From positions 1 to 46,077 of the forward strand of contig JAYMTF010000201.1 in NCBI GenBank assembly GCA_036897485.1: 46,077 nucleotides of DNA. The letters are read 5' to 3'. The translations under genes and the position numbers were made by a program. Under the pieces are notes generated by a model that saw nothing but the letters and a program-made list of their open reading frames with translations, did not search any database and had not been told where the DNA came from. Numbering within the stretch: the stretch's first letter is position 1; each line of letters begins with the position of its first letter. Of this stretch, positions 10,376 to 21,101 are shown piece by piece. The stretch comes from Pelargonium nanum. Lineage: Eukaryota; Streptophyta; Magnoliopsida; Geraniales; Geraniaceae.

Positions 10376-13022
10376 TCAAACATAAGTGTCGATCAAAGAC
10401 TTCCTCATCTCGTCCACAATGGCACTTGGTTGGGCTTCCCTTAACTTGAAAACACTCTCAATGACGGACAACTCAGTTGCAGTGGTGTCTGAACCACAGA
10501 ATGCAGTCCAGTCATTCACAATCAAGCCGGCAGCTATCACTTCACTTCCACGGTTTACAGTCCCCGCTACCAAAGGGACCTGCAAGAGTGTTGAAAGTTC
10601 ATCCAAGTCTTCAATGGATGTATGGGGATGGACCTGCCCAAGCAACAAAAATTCAACTCAAAGGAATAAACTGGTAGACAATGTATTTGAGTAAATGCCT
10701 TTGTATAACATGATAACATCAACTAAAAGAGCTATTGCTCACCAAGCCACCCCGGTTTGAGAAGGTGCAGTAGCTGCCTACAAGGATGTTCCCAGCAACT
10801 GTCTGCCTAAAAACTTCTACACCAAGAACATCTGCAATCATCTCTTCTGTTTCCTTATAAAGAGAACACATTAAAAGAATGGATAAGGATCTGAAAATAT
10901 GAAACATTATCACATTATACACACAATATATATGCATGTTGTATAGGTCAACCTGTCTTAACAAAAAGACATGCTGAAAGCAACAAAGATGCCCAAGCCC
11001 AATATTGTAGCAAGCGAAAATGAATAAATTGAAGCAACAAAAAAACATTACCCCCTCTATCCCAAATGAGAGTCCACTTTCATTATATGATGCACGGAGA
11101 CTCTCATCATCTCAACGTACCCGTGTCCGATGCGCATCCAACACTCTTCGGATATGGATCTGACAATTGACTATACGTGTCCCTCAACATTTTAATAATT
11201 TTTTTAGCAAACATGCGTCTGACACCTTACGTATCCCCATTTTTTTCAAAAAACAATCAACGTGTCCGATACTCTAAAACACATCGACAAGCATGACTTT
11301 TGTAACTTATATGCACTAATATAGCAAATATAAAATCAATTATTTTTATGGAACGTATTCTTGGTTTATCGTGTCTATGATTTTATAAAAAATTGTGTCG
11401 CCGTACTCGTGTCGTGTCCCGTATCTTGAACCCGTGTCTATGCAACGTGGCTTTCATTTTTTAATAAGTTAGGTATGCATGAATAACAAATAATATTTCT
11501 AAGATAACTTAGTTATAACCGCTTGAGTAAGTTACAACAAAGCTATGTAGGGGCAGATGGGAAAAACTTAAGCAGTAATCACATTATTCTTAATTTTTGC
11601 AAAAAAAAAAAAAATAGGGAAGTGGACACTCAGATATCAGGGACAAGGGAGTAATAGAATTATTTAAGTTTCAGGAAACCCTAACTCTTACAACAGACTA
11701 TTCGAATGTCAGGGATATATTTACCTTGTCAAGATCAGTGTGAGTGAGAGCCACATGATCATTACATGCCACACAATTCCCCAGTGCTGACAGTCTCTCA
11801 TCTACCCGTTGAACAACCACTTGATCAGGTAGACTGTTCCTCAAGTGTTGAAGTTCTTACATGGGATCAAAAAAAAGCAAGTCAATAAATCATAGCTCAG
11901 AATATTATATTGTTAATATGTGCACATACAGCAAAATACAATGAATCTATGACAGATCAACATATGCAAGCTTTAAGCACAGCAGTATGTATGATTATAC
12001 ATTGGAAGTGAGCTCACTGTTCTATTTGTTTGAAGAAATAAACGAAGGGAGAGGAGGGTCACAAATAACAGGCTGAAAGATGTGGAAAATAGGTGTTGAA
12101 TCAAGTATTTGCAGCGGGTTAAGATATTGTCCGACTAGCTTCAGAAATATTGGTTCGCCACAAGCATAAGCTTCCCTAATGCAAACTGAGTAGCAAAGGC
12201 CATAAATAAGATGTTCAAGCACTACAACCAAATAGGCCACGTTTCCCACGATGAAATAGAGAATCATATTACTACATAATTTAGGAGCATCAAATTAATC
12301 AGAGTTCCACCTATAATATGTCTTCGACATTGAACATCAATAAAAAGATTGCACCACATTAAGTCTCAAAAGACATTGCAGATTTAGCTAATAGCCCCGT
12401 GTCATATTTTACCCAAACTAATACAACAGAAAAGAGTTGAGCAACAAAAACTGATGAAACAATGAATCAACAGTAAAATTATCCTAATAACAACCTGCAT
12501 AATTAATTCAAGTCAAACAATCACCTTGGTCAGTGGTGGTGTGCGGCAACAGAAGCCCATTTTTGTTACCTGTCAATAAAGGTAATGTGTCCAACTTAGA
12601 TAAAAACGAATCGAATGCAAAAAGCATCAATGACTTGCTATGAACAGAGTTCCAAAACAGAGTCCCAGAAGACATACCAGCACAGAGCCGCCCAATAATC
12701 CGAGTGCCTCCAATGGAAGTCTTGACCACAGGGATCACACCTCCCAACTCGGTCTCATAGGTACTGCACGCACGCAAAAACAAACACTCACACAAGTTCT
12801 GAAACTTTATAACCCTCAAAATCAAAATGACAGACCTGTAGAAATTCTCTGATCCTCCTATGGCGACCAAGCAATACGCGTTGGTCAGCTTCGAAAAAAC
12901 CCCGATATCGCACGAATTTTCAAACATAAGTCCTGAAAAATAAAACATCCAATCATGAAAATGACAAACAAAGAAGGTGTAATTTTGTTTATATAATTCC
13001 CGAGAATCTCACTCGTCGCCAT
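10376..13022 (-). CDS. EIF6: eukaryotic translation initiation factor 6 (eIF6)
   Basis: Seven coding exons in phase: 13022-13013, 12932-12836, 12763-12678, 12569-12525, 11855-11725, 10853-10743 and 10633-10376, giving exactly 245 codons, the usual eIF6 length. eIF6 is a pentein-fold protein that binds the 60S ribosomal subunit, is needed for its nucleolar maturation, and blocks premature joining to 40S. Conserved stretches include [94 protein letters not shown] and [15 protein letters not shown], ending in RKSLIDTYV. The first coding exon is only 10 nt (ATG GCG ACG A); exon 2 completes the Arg codon to give MATR, matching plant eIF6. A LINE lies about 290 bp upstream of the start codon, and intron 5 carries a mariner-like element. 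Confidence 0.97.
11051..11651. mobile_element. mariner/Stowaway-like element in eIF6 intron 5
   Basis: The left end reads TA then CCCCCTCTATCCCAAATGAG followed by AGTCCACTT. The right end, read on the opposite strand, is CTCCCTTGTCCCTGATATCT followed by GAGTGTCCACTT and borders TA at 11652-11653. The ends resemble the CTCCCTCYGTCCC...GTCCACTT termini of plant mariner/Stowaway elements, with a TA target site on both sides. The element is about 600 bp with no transposase ORF. A second repeat appears to be nested inside it. Confidence 0.6.
11081..11452. repeat. GTGTC-rich repeat nested in the mariner-like element
   Basis: The stretch is dense in GTGTC and CCGTGTC words. Its ends, GATGCACGGAGACTC near 11089 and CCCGTGTCTATGCAAC ending at 11446, are roughly inverted copies of each other. 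The word CTTTCATT lies just outside both sides (near 11078 and 11451) and could be an 8-bp target duplication. This suggests a non-autonomous DNA element inserted into the mariner-like element. A similar right end, GGTGTCGTGTCCAGCGTC, occurs at 23372 in AHL intron 2. Class not determined. Confidence 0.4.
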
Positions 13023-13308
13023 GATCGGAAAAGAGTGAAGGTCGCGACGACGGAGCTGAAGAACAAAAAGTGAAGGTGAAAAAGATGATCAGTGAATTGC
13101 AGGAAACGAAGTGGAGAGAAATCGCTAGGGTTTAAATTAGGGCTTTGAGAAACAGAGAGATGAGTCGGCTTTTGATCTGAGCTGTCGACGTGTAAGGCCT
13201 GCCACTTGTATCTACTCATGTGGCTCACCATGCCTAGTTTGTGCTTTGTTGTTTAGGTGATTCAACTATTTTGTTTAGATAGTTTTGTTGTTGTTTCGAA
13301 CTTGTTAC

Positions 13309-13324
13309 TAGAGATGTTTTTGTT
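13309..13324. repeat. LINE target-site duplication, left copy
   Basis: The 16-mer TAGAGATGTTTTTGTT here is repeated exactly at 20043-20058. Flanking bases differ on both sides. It bounds the LINE on the 3' (oligo-A) side of the element. Confidence 0.75.
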
Positions 13325-13356
13325 TTTTTGACTAAAGATCAAGTTCATAAATTAAT

Positions 13357-16300
13357 TTATGCGAACATACAAAAGTTGGGATGAACCCAAAGTTTGGACA
13401 TAACCTGTCTACCAAGAACAGAAAGCATATGAGCCTGCTCTATATACTTCCTAGAAATTAAATATAAACAAGAAATATGAAAGTAGTTACAAAAAACAGA
13501 ACGCAGATCCTCTATAATGCTTCTGATATTCTGATCTGGAAAGACTTCATCCTTAATCCACCTGAATACATCAGAGCAGTCTATTAGTATATTGATATTC
13601 CATAATTTGTGTTGAACTGCAAATAATAAAACATTAAGCAACGCAATGGCTTCTGCTTCTAAAGCAGACTCTGTAGAACATAAAAAAGCATGTTAGGCTA
13701 TGGGTGTGTTGTTATAGAGTATAATCCATCCTCCACCACTTTTCCCAACTTTGAAGGAGCCATCCGATTGGATCAACAGATTAGAAGAAGACTGCAGAAA
13801 GGGTAAAGAGATTGGGACAATCTGCTTTCTCTCCATTACCAGTGGATCGCTGATAAAAGCTTTGCTCCATTGAGTCCCTACATCTGAAGCTTCGTCCAAT
13901 ATGGATTGGACATTGGACTCCAGATGTTTGAATACCATGTTGCATCTGCTCTTCCAAATACTCCATAGAAGAGCAATGGTAGAGTAAAGAACATTATTTT
14001 CCTTTGAAGCATGGCTCCATTTCCAAATTCTTTCTCACCGTTGACCAAAACTGTCCTGGGTATTTGCAGTGATGGAAAGATGGGAAGCAAACCACACTCT
14101 TCTGCTGGTTTCGCAGGATAAAAGAAGATGCTCCAAAGTTTCTGGATGTGAGCAACAACGAGGGCACACGAGGGACTGAGTTTCTTGCGCCATAAGTTTT
14201 GCATAGTGGACAAAGCTCCCATACCACATTTCCAAATAAACAACTTGATACTATCAGGAATTTGATGACCCCAAATTTTTCGCCAATAGAACTGGTGAGA
14301 CGGTTGATTGTAGGAATAAGAGTATTTGTGGGCTATGTCATACCCAGTTTTGACAGAGTACTCACCATTGCGACTAAAATTCCAGCAGAATTTATCTATG
14401 GGAATGGAAATTTGGGGGATTAATTCTCGAAATTGAGTCAACTACATTGGGGGAAACTAGATCTCTTAATTTCTGCAAATCCCAACTCCTATGGGTGGGG
14501 CTGATTACCTCACTAACCCTGATATTATCGATATCTGCCCTTTAAGCTAGGATTAATAAGGTCGTTTCCTACCCATCTATCCATCTACTGTTATCTGTAA
14601 TGAGTTTTTTCCCGAATTCAAGACTTCTCCAAAGTCAGGTTTTCTTAGAATAAGAGGAACGGTCCCAAAAAGATTTTTGATGAAGGTATTTGTTTTTTAA
14701 GACCTTGTGAACTAAACTCCCAAGATTTGAAGCAATCCTCCAATACATGCCAGCAAGCAAAGCTAAATTAACCTAAGTCTCCTCTTCCTTTGGGAGATTG
14801 GACCAGTTCCTTACTTTTTCAATGAATGCCTTTGGAATCTCTCCCTTTACCTCACCATAAATTCATAATAAATCTATTAAACCAATCAGTAAAGAATTTT
14901 GGAAGTCGGAAAACAGACATTAGACAAAAAGGAATAGCGTGAAGCACATACTTAATGAGAACCAGCTTCCCCGCTTGGGATAAGAGATTAAGCTTCCACA
15001 TCGCTAACTTTCCTTCTATTTAAGATTTGAGAGCTCTAATTATGTCAGAGTAAGAGTTTGAACCAAATCCTGTAACTTTCAAATATTTACCCAAATTAGA
15101 AACATAGGGTATTTTCAAAATTCCTTTGAAAATACGACTAAACAATGCGGAGTGTTTGGGCTCATCATCCAAACTCATGATTTTTTTCCATTTATAAATT
15201 GTCCTGAAGCTAGGGAGTAATCATCCAAAATTTGTCTAATGTCCCCACAAGACTGGATTGATAAATGTGAGAATATGAACACATCATCCGTGAAAAGCAT
15301 GTGATTTATGGGAGGCCCACTTCTGGAAGCTTTGATACCCTTGATATTATCTCTACTCTGAGCATCCTCCATCATTCTAGAGAAGCCTTCCGTGCAAAGA
15401 ATAAACAGATAAGGAGATAAGGGATCTCCCAGTCTGAGGCCCCTGGTAGATGAGAATCGTGAACCTTCAACACACCATCGACAACTACCGAAAACGAGAC
15501 AGTTGATATGCAACTAAATATGAGATTCCTCCATTTAGAAGAAAACCCTTGTTTCTCCATAATTATCATTAAATAATCTCAATCTACCATGTCATATGTT
15601 TTGCTAATGTCTAACTTAAGGGTTCCCTTAAACATCCTTCCAGCTTTAGTTCTCCTAATAACATCCACCGATTCATGTGCCATAATGATATTGTCATGAA
15701 TCCTCCGACCCTTAATAAACGCATTCTGGCACTCAGAAATTAGGGAAAGGAGAACAGTCTTCAAACGATTGGCAATAACTTTGGAGGCAATCTTAAAGAT
15801 CGTTACAAAGACTAATAGGTCTAAAATCCTCAGGTTTCTCAGGGTCATCAACCTTGGGAATTAAAGCTATATTAGTGCGATTGATTTCCCTCAACATCCT
15901 TCCTGAATTAAGAAACGATAACAATGCAGAAGAAATATCTTGACCCACTACCCTCCACCATTTCTGATAAAAAGCCGCAGGGATCCCATCCGGCCCTGGA
16001 GCTTTCCAGCCAGACATTTGGAAGAGAGCATGTTTGACTTCCGACTCAGAAAAAGGCGAATCAAGAAAACTGACATGGTCTACTGAGATGGAGCGGGATA
16101 TCAAGTTTCCTATCTTATTTCGTAAAAAGACCTTTCTTGGGTTAGGGGAAGGATTAGAGGGGTTTAACAGATTAGAAAAGAAAGAAGACAAAGTGTTAAG
16201 AATTTCCGGCTGATTGGAGACCCATTTACCATCTGAATTCTTTATCTGAAATATTCGTATCCTATTTCTTTTCCAAGTGGCCACAGTATGGAAAAACCTA

Positions 16301-17377
16301 GCATTTCTGTCACCCTTCACCATGAAATTCAACTTAGCTCGCTGCCTCCAATAGATCTCTTCTTGATCCAGTAGGTTCTCGTATTCTTTTTGCAAATCAA
16401 GTAACTGGGTCTGCCTCAATACATCGTTATTCTCTCTATTAATTTTATTCTGAATCTCCTCCAGCTTCTTCTCTAGCTCTATCTTTTTCTCTTTAAAATG
16501 TCCAAGGAAGAATGTTTCCATTCTAAAAGTTTAGATTTAACCTCCTTTAATTTCTGGCAAGCTACAAACATAGGCACCCCTTGTTTCCTACACTGACATG
16601 CATCTTTAATTACTCCTTCACAATTTTTATTCTTTTCCCAAGCCATTTCATAACGAAATGCTTTCCTACATAGTTTATGACATTCAGTATTGAGGATAAG
16701 AGGTCCATGGTCCCCAACTAAGATAGGTTTGGATACCAGCAAATAACTATCAAATCTCATCAGCCACTCCTGATTACAAAATTCTTTATCCAAAACCTCC
16801 ATTACAAGGTCATCCCCTTTGCGTTTATTAGACCATGTGAAAAAGGTCCTGACCTATTAAGCTCCATCAGATTTAGATTGTCCATAAAAACCTTAAACCT
16901 TTCAGACCCATACATAGACCCCGCGTGCCTTCCAAATTTATCACCCCATTTATAAACTTGATTAAAATCACCTATTAACAGTAAAGGAAAAGCACACGAA
17001 GCTAACACTTCTTCATACCACTCCCAACAAGGACCTCTACAACTTCTATTAGGTTCTCCATAAACTAATCCTAATACCCAAGTACCTCTGACTTTATCTA
17101 GTATTTTTATGACCAAACCCCATCTGGAAGAAAAAAGAATCTCCCAATTAGAGAAGGAGAAAGAGCCAACCCATAGACCTCCACTAGAACCTTGATTATC
17201 TAAGCCCACAGACTTAGAGAAGTTGAGACCCGACAGTTTGATGTTAACGTCAAAAACCCTTAGCTTGGTTTCGCAGAGAAAAACAAGATCCGGCTTATTG
17301 AACTTAACTAGGTCTCTTAAATGATGAACATGTAGGGGTAGAACCAAACCTGTACAGTTCCAAGATAAGATTTTCAT
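13357..17377 (-). pseudogene. LINE ORF2: endonuclease, reverse transcriptase, RNase H (broken)
   Basis: It begins MKILSWNCTGLV at 17377, overlapping the ORF1 stop codon as ATGA. The endonuclease region contains LLIGDFNQV and VYGEPN. The frame shifts near 16810 and again near 16500. The linker and RT follow with RQRAKLNFMVKGDRNARFFH, WKAPGPDGIPAAFYQKWW, NRTNIALIPKV and DFRPISLCN, then a shift near 15800. The first catalytic Asp lies in LKLDISKTYD, followed by a stop at 15579. RGLRLGDPLSPYLFILC and the catalytic motif, here FTDD where FADD is usual, are at about 15460-15280. Downstream are a zinc-binding region CPRCCSHPETLEHLLLSC (about 14180-14120) and RNase H pieces with QSDGSFKVGKSGGGWI and RKYIEQAHMLS. 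Nothing here could make an active protein as it stands. Confidence 0.88.
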
Positions 17378-19460
17378 GGCGCCCTAGGAGGCTGTTGAGG
17401 GACAGCCACCCTAGAACCCAATAAAAGCGCAGAATCAATCTCCATGGGAGTGAAATGAACAGCAGGAAAAGAGTAATAACTAGCAGGAAAAACAGAAAGG
17501 TTTGGCGGATCGCCTTGCAAACAAAAATTAGCATATAAGCATGCATTAAAATCCTTAAAAGGTACCTGAATGGGACCAGCTGAGTCAAGTCCCTCCAGAG
17601 ATGAACCAGCAGCTTCTTCCATCCTCATCTTCTTCCTATCAGAGTTACCCATACTTTCATCACTCTTCATTTTAGATACCGCACTTCGCACACTAGAGTC
17701 AGAGCTGGTATCGAAATTGGAGATTCGAATACGGAACCTGCTACCGGAGCCTTGAATTACTCCCACCATAGCCTAGGAGTCTTGAGATTGCACGGGCACG
17801 CCTACAACAATGGAGAATTCAGAGATAGAAGGAACAAGAGGAGGCACTGCTGGACCGTCTTGAATAGAAATGGGAAAAGAAGCCTCTGAAACCGAGACAT
17901 TCAAAAACAAGGTCGAGAAATCTGAGGGACTAAACGGTGTCGCTGAAGTTGACCATCAGAAGGAGACTCATTATTGGACCTGGTTACTTCCTCATCAAAC
18001 ACAATAATAAGGCCCAAATAGTCTTCAAAAATACTAATTCTTTGATGAGCAACAGTAGACGGCCCAGAAGCAGATAGAGCCATCGAACCAAGGCCCACAG
18101 GAACAACAGACCCATCCGAGTTAGAATCAGACAGTTGGGAAGAAGACAGTTGTGGCACCACTTGATCGTTATCACTGTCTAGGTGTCCACCAGAGAGAGA
18201 ATCATCAGAAGAATTTGACCCCAGAGCAACATGTGGCATATGGACATCCCATGCAGAGGAAGGAATGGGCAAATTATTTGGAGCACCAAAACCAGAAACC
18301 AGAGATTCAGAATTACCCAAAATACCCCTTGACGTGGACGACCCCAAACCAGAAGATTGCGCCTGACCAGAAAACTGCATGCCGGTAGACAACCCATTGT
18401 CGATCAACAAGCTTCTGAGCAGAGACTCCGCAGATCTAACTGCTTCCAACTGAGCCGGTGGAGGAGCAGAAACCGGAATTACATAAGAGACAATAGAGTC
18501 TGGGTTCAAACTAGATTGACAGAAAACACTGGGAATAGATTCGCCATAAACTGGAATAATTTTTTCAGAGGAGGGAAAATGCAAAGATAGCTCAGATAAT
18601 CCAAGACCATCTGTATTAGTTTCCATAATAGACCAGCCAACATTGTCCCTCTGAGGCGAACCACTCCTTCTCTCCGAAGGAGAAGACTGAAGATCCTTGA
18701 AAAACAGAGGAACAGACTTATCAACTTTGATACCTCGAATAGGTCCCCAAGACCAACTACGCTCTAGCTTACTGACATAGGACTTAATCACCTCATAGAT
18801 TCGAGCATTACAAAAAATTTCAGCATGACTGATCACACCACACCTGTGGCAAACCTTCATAATTCTCTCAAATTTGAACCCAATCCAAACCTCATACCCA
18901 TCTTGGAGATGAACATAGCACCCTGCAACCACAAGAGAGAAAACATCCAGCAGAACCCTAACACGAAGCCTAGTAAGCCAGTCCAAGCTCAGATAGTTGT
19001 CATCAACTTGAATCACCGCCCCATGCAAAGAACCCAATCTTTCCACTGACACCGGGGAAAATACATCCACAGGGAGATCACAGATCTGAATCCAAACTTT
19101 AGCTTTGGGGATAACCCATTGACCATTAACCAAGACTTCATCCTTCACTAAGACGATCAGCAAGGCACCTTCAATGTTCCAAACAGCACCATCCAAAGCT
19201 GCAACCCTATCCTGCATGCACGAGAAAGAAATCATATACCATTTTGACTTGATTCCAAACACATGCAAGGATCCCACTGGCTTCCATAGATCTTCCAGTT
19301 GCTGTTTCACTCGAGCAGGAGCAAAATCTCTATAATCGACCAAAGTAGCTACCATACAATAATCCATATTGAAGAAAGGAGAAGGACCAAGGATGGATGA
19401 GCTCTCCAGGACGAGCCCTCTTCTAGCCGGAGTAAGAGCTCCAGACGGATGAGCAGCCAT
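17374..19460 (-). pseudogene. LINE ORF1: DUF4283/zinc-knuckle nucleic-acid-binding protein (frameshifted)
   Basis: The likely start is the ATG at 19460 (MAAHPSGALTPARRG). The open stretch to 17901 contains a DUF4283-like region, with WNIEGALLIV and AKVWIQICDLPVDVFSP, then a CCHC knuckle CHRCGVISHAEIFC of the C-x2-C-x4-H-x4-C form near 18840, then a long Ser/Gly-rich tail. After 17901 coding continues in another frame, 17769-17374, with a basic stretch and an end at a TGA that overlaps the ORF2 ATG. I infer one original ORF1 broken by a frameshift between about 17900 and 17770. Such proteins coat LINE RNA. Confidence 0.8.
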
Positions 19461-20042
19461 ACCAATAAACATAACCAAAAAAGAAGACACAACCAAGCAA
19501 GAGATACACTCCCAGCAACCCCAAAGCAATGACAATCAGCCTCCAAAAAAAACCCTCGAGAAGCCAAAACGACAAAACCTACCTTTACCACCAATCAGGA
19601 GAAAGACCAGAACAGCAAACAACAACAAAAGATATGGAAAGAGACAATAAACTACTCAAAAAGAAATCCAACAGACGCCACTTTTGGAAAAAGAAACCTA
19701 GTCATGTAAAAGTAATAAATGACTAGAGACAAGACAAGAAAAAGGAACAAAAGCATTAAAGAAAGGGAAGATATGGCAAAATTAAGGAATAGAAACTTAA
19801 AGTCCTGCAATCCATAGAAAGGAAGCAGGTTTCAGATTCTAGAAGAGAAAGCCTCAGAGAGAAAAAGCTCTAGAGAGAAAAAACTCGGCATTGTGAGGGA
19901 GGATTTTGTTTGCAAAGAGATGACAACAAATCTTGATGTCAATTTAGGGCTTTATAATATATGCATAAATTACGTACTACCTGAATCATATATACATACT
20001 GCCATTTTTTTTTTATAATATGCTTTTCAATAAATATCATTT

Positions 20043-20058
20043 TAGAGATGTTTTTGTT
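20043..20058. repeat. LINE target-site duplication, right copy
   Basis: Exact copy of the 16-mer TAGAGATGTTTTTGTT found at 13309-13324, placed at the 5' side of the LINE. Confidence 0.75.
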
Positions 20059-21101
20059 GTGTTCAAGGATGTGCGGATCCCTACGGAGCGTCAGTTGTTA
20101 TAAGTAGCTCTTGATGTTCTTGGTTTTCTCATATCTTTAAAAATAATAAAAAACGAAGGAGGATGTCAACCGCTTCAGCCTTCAGATAGCGTCCTAACAT
20201 CTATGATGTGCTCCAAAATTGTGGAAGTGTCATGTGTTAGGAAGACGTCTAACAGCGCGCTTGGAAGGAAGAAAGATGCGGTTGTGGACAGTACACGAAG
20301 GAAGCGAACCCGAAACAAAGGATGTGGACCAAGACAAAGGACGTAGTCACAGACCCAAACAAGAAACTCGTGAATTAGGCGTGGAGTATCATTTGGAGTC
20401 TTAGGGTTAGTGGAGTGTTAAGTGCACATATCATTCTGTAAATTTTGACATGGTGTCGAGTGTCGACCACTCCATGTGTCAAGTTGACACTTGAGATTCA
20501 CATGTCAATACATTATTTTCATCAAATGTAGTAGAGGCTCGTCGAAGGAAGACAAGCAGATGGCCCCAAAACCCTCATTGTGACAAGTTTGGTGATGGCT
20601 TCATCCAAGAAACTTGTTGAGTTGATGTAGAGTGTAAGGGATCCGCGTATTCTCCGATACTAATTAATTCTAACATCAAATGACTATTTTACCCATGATA
20701 AAAAAATTACAAGCATCCCACCTCGAAAGTTTTTGAACTAATTACAAAAATGCCACTGTGTATTGTTAATCTAATGTGGATGGGTTTGTTGCCTTGCCAT
20801 GGAAACCAAATATCTAACATTATTTTAGAAACAGTGCCACATAAAATCTGCAACTCCAACATCACCTAGCTAGGAATAAACACAAATGAAGAGAACAAAA
20901 CTATTTTGGATGATATCATTTACCAAGGGGAAGGGGCATATACACATTCCAGGTAGCTATTACGGTCACCGCGGACTCTAATTTATCCCTCACCAATGCG
21001 AATTTAACTCTCAACAAAACTAGAAGTGTTGTAAAATATAATACATGTATCGGCCTCTTTTCACGTTGATGACAGTGAGTGACTCGAAACAGCAAACGGG
21101 C
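20059..21101. other. Intergenic sequence between the LINE and AHL
   Basis: Sequence that would have lain upstream of eIF6 before the LINE inserted, and downstream of AHL. It has no convincing ORF; the 20219-20404 plus-strand frame resembles nothing known. The AHL 3' UTR must lie near 21101. No repeat boundaries were recognised. Confidence 0.4.

Larger units (their letters stand above)
13325..20042 (-). mobile_element. decayed L1-type LINE with RNase H, about 6.7 kb
   Basis: A full-length-sized non-LTR retrotransposon in the same orientation as eIF6. Reading its own 5' to 3' (20042 to 13325): a 5' leader, ORF1 with DUF4283-like and CCHC knuckle regions, then ORF2 with apurinic-type endonuclease, reverse transcriptase, a zinc-binding region and RNase H. 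It ends in a short A-rich tail (plus-strand T run after 13324). Exact 16-bp repeats at 13309-13324 and 20043-20058 fit target-site duplications. ORF2 carries several frameshifts and at least one stop, so the copy is dead. The exact 5' boundary is less certain than the 3' one, because 19925-20042 is AT-rich and featureless. Confidence 0.85.

Noticed and set aside
17374..17769. Separate small gene between the two LINE ORFs
   Set aside because: Its stop overlaps the ORF2 start and its content continues the ORF1 tail, so it is the frameshifted end of ORF1.
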